Source: Agrocybe praecox (Eukaryota; Basidiomycota; Agaricomycetes; Agaricales; Agrocybaceae). Taken from it: DNA of 64,000 nt. The translations under genes were made by a program, and so were the position numbers. The notes below the pieces were generated by a model that made no database searches, had not been told where the DNA came from, and was given only the letters and a program-made list of their open reading frames with translations. The number at the start of each line of letters is the position of its first letter. The first letter of the stretch is position 1. The DNA lies in NCBI GenBank assembly GCA_964017145.1, contig OZ024847.1, positions 2,542,001 through 2,606,000 of the forward strand, in the 5' to 3' direction. This document shows, in pieces, positions 10,912 to 21,495 of the stretch.

Positions 10912-13900
10912 TCAGTCATTAATGTCAGAGGCGTCCATTCCAAGGGCTTCCTGCTCCTGGCTCGAGATCCTGCCATTGTCGTCTTGCTCGTTGTCGTCTT
11001 CATCGTCTTCATCGTCTCCTTCGTCATCATCGTCTCCTTCGTCGTCCTCATCGTTACCCTGTGATCGTGCTTCTGATGCCATGTGTGAGGGTGCGTGGTT
11101 AGATTCGCCTGCTGGAACGTAGTCGAGAGATTTCTTCCATAGGTTAATGAAGGATTGTGCAAGAGAAAGTTGGATGTTGGACTGAGTTACTGCGTATGCG
11201 TTGAGGGCTTCAAGCAAGGCCGGCGAGATATCTGAAAGGGCGCCAATTTTGTCTCGCCACCATTGTGCTTTCCACCGAAGGTATGCGATGACTCTTCGCA
11301 TTTCCTCCTTCAAGAGACAGACTTCCTCCTTTGCCCTGCATGCCCGTGCCCGACTTTTAGCCCATTCAGGAAGTAAAATCCCATCCCTCTCGTCCGCTGC
11401 AGTGGTCGCGCCAGGTGTCATCCAGATCCATGAAATGGTTTTACGAGTCTCTCCCGTGCCATCGCGCCGACTGCGAGGCTCATTGAAGAGCGTGAATCCC
11501 TGCTCGTCGTTGTCGTCAGCGAAAACGATGTTCTCGATTTGACCATCCTCAAGAGTACCAGGGCGTCCTGCTTTCTTGGAAAGCTTTTCTGGGTCTTGAT
11601 AGCCTCGAATATCGTCGTCAAGGAGCGGTCGGTAAGTTCTTTCCCAGTCGCCTGGTCCTTCTAAAGTCATCTTCGCCTGCCTTGCAACGCGATACTTGTC
11701 AACAGATCGGCGCGCTCGAAGATGAACGCTGTCTATGAGGGCCCTAGAGCGTGTACCCTCACGCTGCCCTCGAACATTCTTGTTCTTGAAAAGTATCATA
11801 CGTTGTTTTAGCTTTAGTGTTCGTCGCAAACTATCCAATGCGTCACTGCACTGAGCGGTGCGCATTTTTGCCTCTGTCTGTGCCAACCCAGGGTAGCAAA
11901 TTAAAGACCTAGCGGGCTCGGGAATATACGACGGAAGAGCGATAAACGCGTCCTCAGGGTGGTCAGATTTAGGAGTGAAGATATTGATGTTTGACGAACG
12001 GTTGCAGTCATTTTGATACTGCATCAATCCGGGCATGTAGATAGGCAAGAGGGACTCCCAGGCTCGGATACGATTTTGCAGCGTGTTACGTTGCTCGGTA
12101 ATCGATCCTTCCTTACGCAGGGTGGAGGAAGAGAGTGGATCCTTGAGAACACGAAGAAGTCGACGCCTTGAGGAGAAGAACATGAGTTTAAGAAAGTAAT
12201 GTGCCAGGTAAATAGAACATACTGTGCATTTTCTAGGTCAAGACCCATAAGTATGAAGGCAGATGGCGAGGTTTCATGGATTTGTGGGACGCCCGAGTCG
12301 GCGAGGCGCTTGTCGTCGTCTGCGAACTCCTTTCTTACAGAGGCCTCAGAGACACCTATATATATACAAAGTAACATTAGTTATAAACACAAGACAAGAG
12401 AAGGAGAAAAGGAAAAAAAGACTCACATTCGCTTTCAGTATGATATGGATTGAACTTCGTCTTCGGGAAGGAATCACATTCCCATTCTGTGCACAGTTTC
12501 TCCCACCGACGCACAGTTTCCGATCGCAGCGTAGACGTTAAGCCTCGATGGCTCTCGGTCAGTAAGTTGCGATCCGCGACTGCTGCGCGATAACGACGGG
12601 CAAGAGTTCTACCTTGTCCAACATATTTTTCCCAGTTCCAGAACCCGAAATGGTCGTCCAATACGTCCTGCCTTGAGCCAGGTGCTTGCGTCTTTGTTGT
12701 ATTCCCAAGTGCGTTGTGTGGACTCCACACACGTTCGGGGCATTCACAGTCAGATAACCCAACACCGTGTATGTAATTAAGTGAATAGACTTGATGTCCG
12801 GTTGTTTGATGCATTGGCTCGTGAAGTTTCGGTATGGCAGGCGTAAGCTTATGATCGGGACGAGGCTTGATTTCATTGGGCCAGTGTTCATCAATCCGTT
12901 TGAACAAATTGGTGAACCATTGGCAAGCCACGTCGTAGCTTATTAAGACGAGGCTGACGAGAACCCCTTGCAACGCTGACCCGAATATGTAATCCATGTT
13001 GGCATAGCTAGAAAATAAAATAAAATGAGCAATGTTGATGTGGTAGATTCAAAATCTATAGCATACCGTTCGCCTTTATGCAAGTTGCCCACACCAATGG
13101 GGAGTATCATCTCCGAACGGCCGCAGACGGTCATATTGACCCCAGTATAGCGGAGACCTCGGGAGAATTTTGTATTCGCCTTTGCTAGAGCTTGGAAACC
13201 AACGCATGTGCTTATCTGGGAGGTGTGTTAGTAATGGAAGAACGGTATGCGTGAACTACGTACGTCTTCATCGTCTGCCCTACTGAGAACGTATGCATCA
13301 TATGGCTCCCGTGGTACCATATATGCCCATCCTATACCCAGACCTGGATCCTGCGAGTAGTTAGAGACCAGTTGATTCTTCAAACGAAAATTTGCGTCCA
13401 TGCAAATTATCGCCATGTATAAATATCTGAATTTCTATTAGGTTTGAAGGATGAAAACAAAAAGAAAGAACGTACTTCATGCCATTGGGCACATTCTCCC
13501 ATCCATCCATCAAGTTGATTCCAGGGTATGGGCACGACGGACACCTAACAGCTAACTCGCCTGGTCGAGTTCCGTCAACGCCAGAAGGATCGTGAGCTCG
13601 ACCGGCCCATTTCAACATTTTCAAGTGACGCCATTGCATTATCATTCGAAATAATGCTCGGTAGCGTGATCGTTGAGGATGGAGACCAGTGTTGTCTGTC
13701 ATCTTCTCCAAGGCTCTGTAAAAATCGTACGTAGATGCCTTTGTTGTAAGCGCAAACTTGTGGAGGTGATCGAGTAATTCAAAAGTCGCGCAGGCCTTCG
13801 GATTGAGCTGCGTAGCGGGGAATATGCGTCGGCGGAGGAGCTGGAGATGGTACGGAATAGATCGCGTGCATGCACAGAATAGGATTGATACCTCGTGTAA

Positions 13901-14638
13901 TCCGTTTGTGTGCAGAACCAGTAACCTTGCATGACAAGGAATAGGATTTTCGCAATGTGATCCCGAGTGATTCATTTGTATCTTCAATCCCAGGCCTTTG
14001 AGCGTTTCATTCTCAAAGTGGGTCCCGTTCCATTTCTAAAATGCATAGTTAGTAAACTAGGCTTTGAAAGTGAAGCAAATTGGAAATACCTTGATTCGAT
14101 GGAAAGGGAGTTGGCGATGTCGTTTTATGCAACATTGAGCGCAGCATAGATCTGGAATAAAACAATCCTCGCAACGATAGAGTGGCGAGCCAGGGGGATC
14201 CTTTTGCCTTGCGACGCAGTCTGGACAATGCTCGCTAGTGCTAAAATCTCCTCGGCCAGACCAGCGTAAGAGTTCGTTGAGATAGGTTTGACGGTACTGT
14301 TTCTTCCAGACAACGTGCGGCCGTTTCTAAAGACAAATTAGAGAAAGCAGAGAGAACCGTGAAGATCTATGACATACCGCCACCTCCGTTCTTTTTCTCT
14401 TCTTCTTCCCATTCACCTGAACATCATCCATGACCTCGCACTCCACAAGATTCTCGTACATTTCAGTTGTAGGATCCAGTGCGTATTCCTCGCTTTCAGG
14501 CGGCTCCCAAGACGAAGCATCTTCCCAGAGATTAGCTCGCAGAGTATGGTCGCGGGTCATCGGAGCCGCAACTACTGTATTTCCTACACGCCATAGCCTT
14601 CCTTCCCGTACGTGTATGGTATCGTAGTCCCCAAACAT
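10912..14638 (-). CDS. KDZ (Kyakuja-Dileera-Zisupton) transposase with CxC2 zinc cluster
   Basis: Eight exons join in frame: 14378-14638, 14090-14326, 13476-14035, 13264-13426, 13067-13215, 12427-13007, 12223-12355 and 10912-12166, about 1112 residues from the ATG at 14638. Exon 2 holds the Cys cluster (CPDC, YRCEDC, CCAQCCIKRH) typical of the CxC2 domain. Exon 4 has CMDANFRLKNQ, exon 5 CVGFQAL and TVCGRSEMILPIGVGN, exon 6 the transposase signature YDVACQW and SDCECPERVW, where relatives usually show TDGE(A/G)xER. The acidic residues are kept. The last exon has ISWIW, a helical basic region and an Asp/Glu-rich tail. The family moves DNA by a DDE-type mechanism with an RNase H-like fold. Codons upstream of 14638 also read as protein (from SNRARKKPRK at about 14705), but their ATG is now CTG beside an inserted element, so the true current start is uncertain. 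Confidence 0.88.
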
Positions 14639-14695
14639 GGGTATTTCATCGCGATAGACCTGACTAGTGGCTTTCCTGGGCTTCTTCCTTGCTCT

Positions 14696-16298
14696 GTTCG
14701 ACAGAGGTCTTTACACTGCCCCACATATACTGATCGGAACTGCTCGGAAATTTGACTTTTCCGAGCAGTTCTGAGCAGAAATGTATCTTTTTCTTCTCTG
14801 CCAAATGGCTGAGAAAGACCCACTTTTTTTCCAAGCAATTCTGATCAGAATTACTCAGAAAAGTCAGAACTGATCAGACAGCTCGGAAATTGAGCTCCCA
14901 TATTACCAAGTGAAATTGGTCAGAAACACTCGGAAATGAGTTACCTATGATATGTTTTATTTTATTTATTTTGTGGTTATTTCGTCATTTCTGCGAAAAC
15001 CGTACCATATTACGTCACATTTAATGTTTGATAAATATATTTCGAATATTTTAGGAATTATCGTGATTTTTTCATAATTTTAGGAGGTCCGTGTGACATA
15101 CAAACGACAATTTTTGTAAAATTCCCAAAATAGATGTCCGGACCGTTTCGGAAATTGCCGGCACAGCCACAACCCGCTGCCCAGGCCGCGTCATCACTCT
15201 TTCCCTGCTCCCACCACTACCACCACCATCCTCTACCACCGTCCACCACCATTACCCATCGCCACCACAACGCAACGACGACGGCGACGAGAACACGCTG
15301 ACAACACGACGGTGACAACAACATGACGGCGACGACAACGACACGGCGACGACGACACGACACGACGACGACGACACGACACGACGACGACGACACGACG
15401 ACGACATGAAGACGACGACACAACGTCGACGACACAACACGACGGCACGACGGCACACCGACGACGACGACGCGCCAACAACGACGACACCCGGCGACGA
15501 CGACGCTGACACGACAACGACAACGGCGACGCGCCAACGGCAACGACATGCCAACGACGACACGACACGATGACGCGCCAACGGCAACCGGCGATGACGA
15601 CACGACGACGACACGCCAGGCGAACAAACCAGCGAACACGAGGGGACCGGGTTGGGGGCAAGGGCGTGACGTGGCACGATGGGGAGGGGTTATAGGACGA
15701 TGAAGGGGGTACAATATGGGAACGGGTACTACGAGGTAAGTACCCCATCGACGCCGTCCCCTAGCTCACCGCTGCTGTCCACAGGTTGCCCTCCTTTATC
15801 TCCCCTCTCCTCCACCCTTCCCTCATCCCATCCCCTTCCTCCTCCTCACCCTCATCCCTTCTCTCTGCCCTATCCTCCTCTCTCCTTTCCTCTGTTTCTC
15901 CCCTTCTCTCTGTCCTTTCCCTCTATATCCTTTCCCCTATTTTCTCTCCAATTAAATAAATATATATGTATATAAAATTATGTATGTTATAAATCAAATT
16001 GAATTAAATTCGCTTTTTCATATGTTTTTTTTGTGTGAATCTCAGGTTTTTGGTGAATGTTATTTTTTTTTAAACATAAGTGACCTTTGTACTCATAATA
16101 GACTCATGTTTACTCAGAACTGCTCAGAAATACTCAGAAATACTCAGAAACATTCAGAAAATTTAACAGTCTAGCTACAATTGTCCTCAAATATACTGAA
16201 TCCACTCAGAATCACTCAGAATCACTCAGAAATTTACTTGTCTGAGCGGTTCTGATCAGTACATGTGGGGCAGTGTGAAGTACTGGTTCGACATAGGT
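14696..16298. mobile_element. 1.6-kb TIR element inserted at the transposase start codon
   Basis: Ends CTTTACACTGCCCCACAT (14709 on) and its near-copy inverted at about 16263-16280 (CTTCACACTGCCCCACAT). The flanks share a 13-base near-repeat, gttcgacagaggt (14696-14708) and gttcgacataggt (16286-16298). Read on the minus strand the right copy contains ATG TCG AAC and the left CTG TCG AAC, joined to the transposase frame. Sub-terminal arrays of ctcagaaata-type words occur at 16113-16160 and 16203-16235 with matching inverted words at 14750-14940. The middle (15190-15640) is a GAC/ACG-rich microsatellite and 15780-15950 a pyrimidine tract, neither coding. The right end has five extra bases (tactg) before the flank repeat, so the exact border is uncertain. 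Confidence 0.7.
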
Positions 16299-16532
16299 GT
16301 GGTTATTTAAATCTCAATGTTAGTTTACCTGGCTGGCGAGAGGGAACGATCACGTGGACCGGCGTACCCGCGGCATACCCAAATCGGTAAGATTGTAAAT
16401 TCGACCGAAGTCAAGTTGATTCCTTGACTCTGCTTAAAAACAACGTTCAGTACACTTCACGGCCAAAGTTCAGGCTGAAGAGAGGTGTGCTCAAGCCCGG
16501 GAACTCTCTCTTTGGCTGTCTTTGCAGCTAAG

Positions 16533-17624
16533 ATGGACTCAGTCGTCACATTCAATCCCAACTTCAATCTTACTTCGTTGCTCGAGACCGCCACTAAACT
16601 TCAAGATGATAACGAACTCGACCCAATTCTCTTCAACGTATCACCCATGTCCTCTATAGGAGACGACCATTTCCAGGACAACATCGAGAATCTCAACCTC
16701 TCCCCACCGCTATCGCCACATAAACTCGACCCTGTGATTTTCAGTCTGTCGCCCATGTCCTCGACTGGAGAAGTCACTGAAGACGATATTGTACCACTCC
16801 GTCTCCCGTCACCTTTAGACGATGCAGGAAAAATTAATCCGGAAGAGACCAAAAAAGCTAAAAGAAAAAACTTCATTGCGCTCAGCTGCGACGTCTCTCA
16901 CGGCGGTGGGCAAGAAAGGCCAGGAAACCTGCACCCCGATGGATCCAACAAAAATGGCCTGAATGGCCAAGTATTGAAGGAGTTGGCGGAAACACCTGTC
17001 TTTAAGCGGTTGGCAGGCTTCGTGTCGGGTAAGTAATCTTCTCTTTGTCGTGAAGTTTTCTAACAAATTATATTACTAGCTGCAATAGCGACGTGGGCGC
17101 CAGACCTCTATTCTCACTACGCACATACATTACGTTCTTTGCACGACGCACATCCAGAGCTCGAGCGCGTTTTTGACAACTCTATCTTCTCGGCATTTAC
17201 TTACAACTTCGGCCCCCGCACAGTCTGCTTCAAACATAAGGATTTTGGTAACCTACCGTACGGACTCTGTGCCATCACAGCTCTTGGCAACTATGACCCA
17301 ACGCGAGGCGGCCACCTCATTCTATGGGAGTGCCAGCTCGTCATCGAGTTCCCCCCCGGCTCTATGATACTGATTACCTCCGCTGTTATATCGCACTCCA
17401 ATACTTCCATCCTCCCTCATGAATCTCGTTATTCTTTTGCTCAGTATACAGCAGGAGGTATCTTTCGGTGGGTAGGACACGACTTCAAGACCGCGAATGA
17501 ATATTATAGCCTTTTAGCGCGCGAGAAACTGGCAGAGGTTAGGAATACGGAGGCTCAACGTTGGCTACAGAGGCTCTCCCTCCTCCCTATCATCCCTCAC
17601 AAACCGTCCAATAACTCGTATTAA
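16533..17624 (+). CDS. TET/JBP-like 2-oxoglutarate/Fe(II) dioxygenase
   Basis: Two exons, 16533-17028 and 17080-17624 (intron with ctaac branch-like word), about 346 residues. The family hydroxylates the methyl group of 5-methylcytosine or thymine in DNA using Fe(II) and 2-oxoglutarate; nuclear action is expected. The C-terminal domain has the iron ligands H218-x-D220 (FKHKDFGN), the segment ITALGNYDPTRGGHLILWE, distal H271 (VISHSN) and 2-oxoglutarate-binding R282 (ESRYSFAQY), so the active centre is complete. The first 130 residues are low-complexity and contain an internal duplication (LDPILFNVSPMSS and LDPVIFSLSPMSS). The gene lies head to head with the KDZ transposase inside the same transposon, a known pairing in basidiomycetes. 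The ATG at 16533 was chosen as the first ATG of the frame; the frame has no earlier one. Substrate specificity cannot be read. Confidence 0.85.
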
Positions 17625-18679
17625 TGTACCTTACAGCCCTCCGCTTCACTCGCAGATTTAGTACTCGCAGATTGTATGTACAGAGCCAAAAATATATCTT
17701 GAAACCTTTGAGTGGTGATTTCGTGCTTGCAACAGAACATGTTTTCGAAAAAAACAGTAGTTCAGATTTCTCTTCCACCTAAAATAAGTTAATAAGTGGA
17801 CAAAGATGTTATCTTCCATCCCTCTGAGTCTAGCCAAATTTCAAAGGCAATGTATATAGATTATCCTTCTTACTAAATGTCTATTTCTTGGAGAAATGCA
17901 CGAAAATTCAAATTCTTAATTGTAACTTACAGTTGTCGCACGCATTCAGCCAAATTTCAAAGACAATGTACATGGATTATCCTTCTTACTAAATGACTAT
18001 TTCTTGGAGAAATGCACGAAAATTCAAATTCTTAATTGGAACTTACAGTCGTCGCACACATTCTGATGCTTAAACATATATTGCCACGATTCTGAACCCA
18101 CGAATACGAGCTAGGAAGTATGTTCAAAATTTACGATTTCCTCCACTAGTATTCATCGGTTCATCGATTCGTAAGTAATGCTCAGAAAAAACACTCGGAA
18201 AAATACCTCAAGCCCGCCATCGTGAACCTCCGAAGGCAAGATATCGTAATACTAATCAAGCCAGGCTACGAATTAAGGGTATCGAGTACAGGTCAGTCAT
18301 GTTACGAACATTTCGTGCATCTAATGCATTGACTCACGATGTTTCTTCGCACACAAGGACGAAGAAGAAAAGGGAGAAATAAATTTCGAGAGATGAAGAA
18401 TATCAATGTCCAGAATCTAGAATAAGACCCACATGTAAATCATTCAATATCAGATGTTTTGATCTCAGAAATCACACAATTTGAGGCGAAAAAAACATTC
18501 TATTGGAACTAAGAAAAATGTTTTAAAAAAAAGCCTCTCTTGACTACAGCATATCTAAATAAATAGCATAGGGTGTGTATACTAGACAGCATAAGGGCAT
18601 ATATCTCATAGGCATAGAGCTGGCGGATGGATGAAGACGTGAATATACGAAAAGAAAGCAAGTCGCAAAGCTAAACATG
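17625..18679. other. intergenic region inside the transposon
   Basis: Between the convergent ends of the dioxygenase and the disordered-protein gene. It is AT-rich and has no supported gene. It contains a two-copy tandem repeat (17832-18063). Confidence 0.5.
17832..18063. repeat. two-copy 116-bp tandem repeat
   Basis: 17832-17947 and 17948-18063 differ at only a handful of positions by eye. Each copy starts agccaaatttcaaag and ends near gtcgcac. No function seen. Confidence 0.85.
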
Positions 18680-20871
18680 TTAGTTTAACTCTGCGATATC
18701 GTCGAATTGAGCGGGATCAATGCCTAGTAGGTCGCCGAACTCACTCTCCGTATCCTCCAACATCGCAGTATCTTCTGGCTGTACAACGCTGTAAGGAGGA
18801 GGAGGGGTAGTGATGTACACAGGGGGTTGATAGGGGGGCGCAGTCGACGAGGGCAGTGGAGGAGCAGGAGGTGCGATATGCGTGAAAGGAGGAGGGACCT
18901 GCATGGTGTGTTGAGGTGCAGGTGCAAGAGGCAAGGGCAGAGGTGGAGGTGGACGAGAGGCAACGACGGGCGAAACTGCAACATTCTGTGCATGCCCAGT
19001 GGGCGCAGCAGAAACTGATGCGAATGGTGCAAGGATGTGAGCAACTGAGAGAGGCGCCGCAGATGTAGAGGCAAAGGGTTCGTAGGCGTAGGCGGCTGAG
19101 GCAGAGGAGTTCAAAGAGAGGGGCGAAACGGGAGGGGTCGAAGTGGCCTCCTGGAGCATGGTGTGGTAGTCCAGCATGTCGGGTGTTCGAGCGATGACGC
19201 ATATTTTCCTCTTCTTGACGGGGGTGGAGGGCTTTTTTCGCTTACAAGGGATGATGTCGGTCTCGGTATCTTCGTCGTCGTCGGTAGACGCCTTGGCTTT
19301 GGCTTTGGCTTTTGTCTTCGAAAGTCTGTTGTCGTTGTCGCTGTCGTTGTCGCTGCTGTCGGTGACTTCGATGTCCGAGTAGGATGCCGTTTCTGGCATA
19401 TCTTCGTACAACGGGTCGTAGTGCTTCCGGACTATCTTGATCCTCTTGCCATTGGCCTTGACCACCCTCCTGATAATATTGTTATTGTTTTTGGAACTTG
19501 GCTGGACTGTCGAGGGAGGCAAATTGGAGGTCGGACCGATGGGAGCAGAGACAGTAGAGGGGAATGCTGCATCCAGAGCGTCAAGCACACGGCTTGTCCT
19601 CTTCTTCGCTTTCCAGATTGTCGGGTCGGCTGAGGCAGAGGAAATTTTTGGGGCGGAGGGATGGTTCGAGCCTTTACCTTTAGGGGCAGTCCCTTTGCCG
19701 ATGCTACCTGCTGCCCGATTGGAGGGTGCTACCTTCGTTGCTGCCACAGTGCCCTTGGCGGTGTGTCCTTTTGCCGAGCTAGATGTCGTTTCCAACCCTG
19801 AAATTGGAGAAAGGAGAACCGGTTCTGTCGCGCATCGCTTACAGAGTCCAATTCCTGGAGTTCCGGATGCGTTGTTGGTGTCGAGATTATTTTCGTCATC
19901 GGATTCATTGTCGTCATCGGATTCGGATTCAATCCAGATAGCGGGCAAATCGGTGCGTGAGGTGGAAGTTGTGCGTCCAGAGCTAGCACGAGCATGACCA
20001 GAGCGAGGGGCAGGGGCGGATATCGATGGAGCAGGAAAAAGACGACGCGGAACAACTCTGGGGGGCAGAGAAGCTATATCGAGTGCGTCAGCCACCTTGG
20101 ACGACACTGCAGCAGATGCAAAGGTGATTAGGCGTTGGCTACGCCTGGGGGGTTGGTATTCTCCGTCGTGACGAGAAGCAGGGGTAGGAGTGTCGACCCT
20201 GCGTGCGGTGGCTATCATGCGCCGAATACGCGCAGAGACCGTAGGAACTCGGGGAGGCGAGTCGTCGATACAGATGGGATTGCCTTGAGCTCCTTGGACA
20301 GGTCGAGCAACTGTACCCGAGGAGGAATCCTGGCCCTGGACGGATTGAGAGGGAGGTGCCGAGAAGGAAGGTGCCAGGGAAGGGGTTGCCGTGATTGCTG
20401 GTAGCCGATGATTAGGCTGAGGCGCCATCCTTTGAAAGAGAAGGCCGTGATAATAAGCAACGGCCTCCTCGCGAGTGGGGAACCTGAAGACAAAGAACCT
20501 GCGATATGCAGAGAGGTTAAGACGTCGAAGTTGACTAGATACGTCGAAATTGTAAATAAAAGACAAATTCTCCAAAACAAAAAAAAAGAACTTACGCCTC
20601 GTTCTCCACAATGGAAAGCATGTCGTCTGCAGCGACGACCCATGTGCATGTGCCTCCACGAGAGCCATCAGTACCTGGTATGTCCACGTCCATGGAGTTT
20701 TCTCCATCACCTGCGCAAGAGACAGGGTTAGTGAGACTCATGACACAATTTGGGGTATAGACTTACCTGGATTGCGATCTTTGTCGGAGTTATGGGATTC
20801 TAGATCAAATATTCAATTTTAAAAAATCAAGGAGATGTTGAAAATGACCACGTACCGTTTTTCTGAGCCAT
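18680..20871 (-). CDS. 660-residue disordered Ser/Pro-rich cargo protein
   Basis: Exons 20856-20871, 20767-20799, 20596-20710 and 18680-20498 join in frame from MAQKN, giving 660 residues. Residues about 35-75 form the only folded-looking part (TWVVAADDMLSIVENEA then FFVFRFPTREEAVAYYHGLL). Its FPTREEA pattern recalls the small RNase H N-terminal/viroplasmin-type domain, but that is a weak resemblance. The rest is Ser, Pro, Ala and Lys rich, with Asp/Ser/Asn-rich acidic patches, basic patches (KRKKPSTPVKKRK, nuclear-signal-like), and an acidic C-terminus ending DPAQFDDIAELN that looks like a transcription-activation tail. Function unknown. It starts 625 bases from, and divergent to, the HMG-like gene, so the two probably share a promoter region. 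It lies inside the KDZ element, which makes it cargo. Confidence 0.7.
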
Positions 20872-21495
20872 GGCAGAGTTTGTGAGTTCAAGTTGAGAAG
20901 GGTATAGCAAAGTGAGAGCGAATAAGAAGGGGAGAGATATGCGCTGTCAAAAAAGGATGGATGAGATGCGTTCTTATAAGAAAAAAAAACCACAAACATA
21001 CGTAAAGGAAGAGTCAGGATGGGTTCGATTTATTGCAGAAGACAACAAGCAAATCTTGAAGGGTCGGCGAAAAAGAGATCTAAGGTTTAGCACGTTTCGA
21101 CATGAAAAAGAAAATCACATACGCGATTGGCGGCGTCGTAAACTAGCGCGCCAGATAACCTGACCAAATATGCGATTGATTTTTAATTGAATGCAAACAA
21201 GAAGAGGGGGGGCGGTGGTACGTACAGATCCGACAATGGCCAAACAATCATGTAAATCTTCCTGGTCGCGTAATGTGAATAAAATCGAATGAATAAAGAA
21301 AATCTATGAGCCGAACGATCGAAATGGGATAAGTCGCGAGCAAATATCGTAGAAAATTGGATGACATACCGCTGGCACATTCTTATAGGCGGCCTGCTAG
21401 CACCAAACTCTCCACCCACCCATACATTCACATATTCTCCCAACCGACTGCTGTTCTTCCTGTTTATCCCTTGCCCCTTTCTTGTTGCGTTCTCG
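20872..21495. promoter_or_regulatory. divergent promoter region of two cargo genes
   Basis: 624 bases between the ATG of the disordered-protein gene (minus) and the ATG of the HMG-like gene (plus). No coding signal. Contains A-rich runs near 20980-20990 and a CT-rich stretch (21410-21480) just before the plus-strand start, common upstream of fungal starts. Confidence 0.45.

Noticed and set aside
10856..11162. Plus- and minus-strand small frames rich in Ser or Thr/Lys
   Set aside because: Shadows of the acidic GAT/GAC-rich tail of the KDZ transposase.
15217..15748. Three overlapping minus-strand frames of 141-171 codons rich in Val, Arg and Ser
   Set aside because: They are readings of a GAC/ACG microsatellite that lacks stop codons in several frames; composition is repeat-driven.
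18724..20649. Many frames up to 186 codons on both strands
   Set aside because: Other-frame readings of the Ser/Pro-rich 660-residue cargo protein gene.
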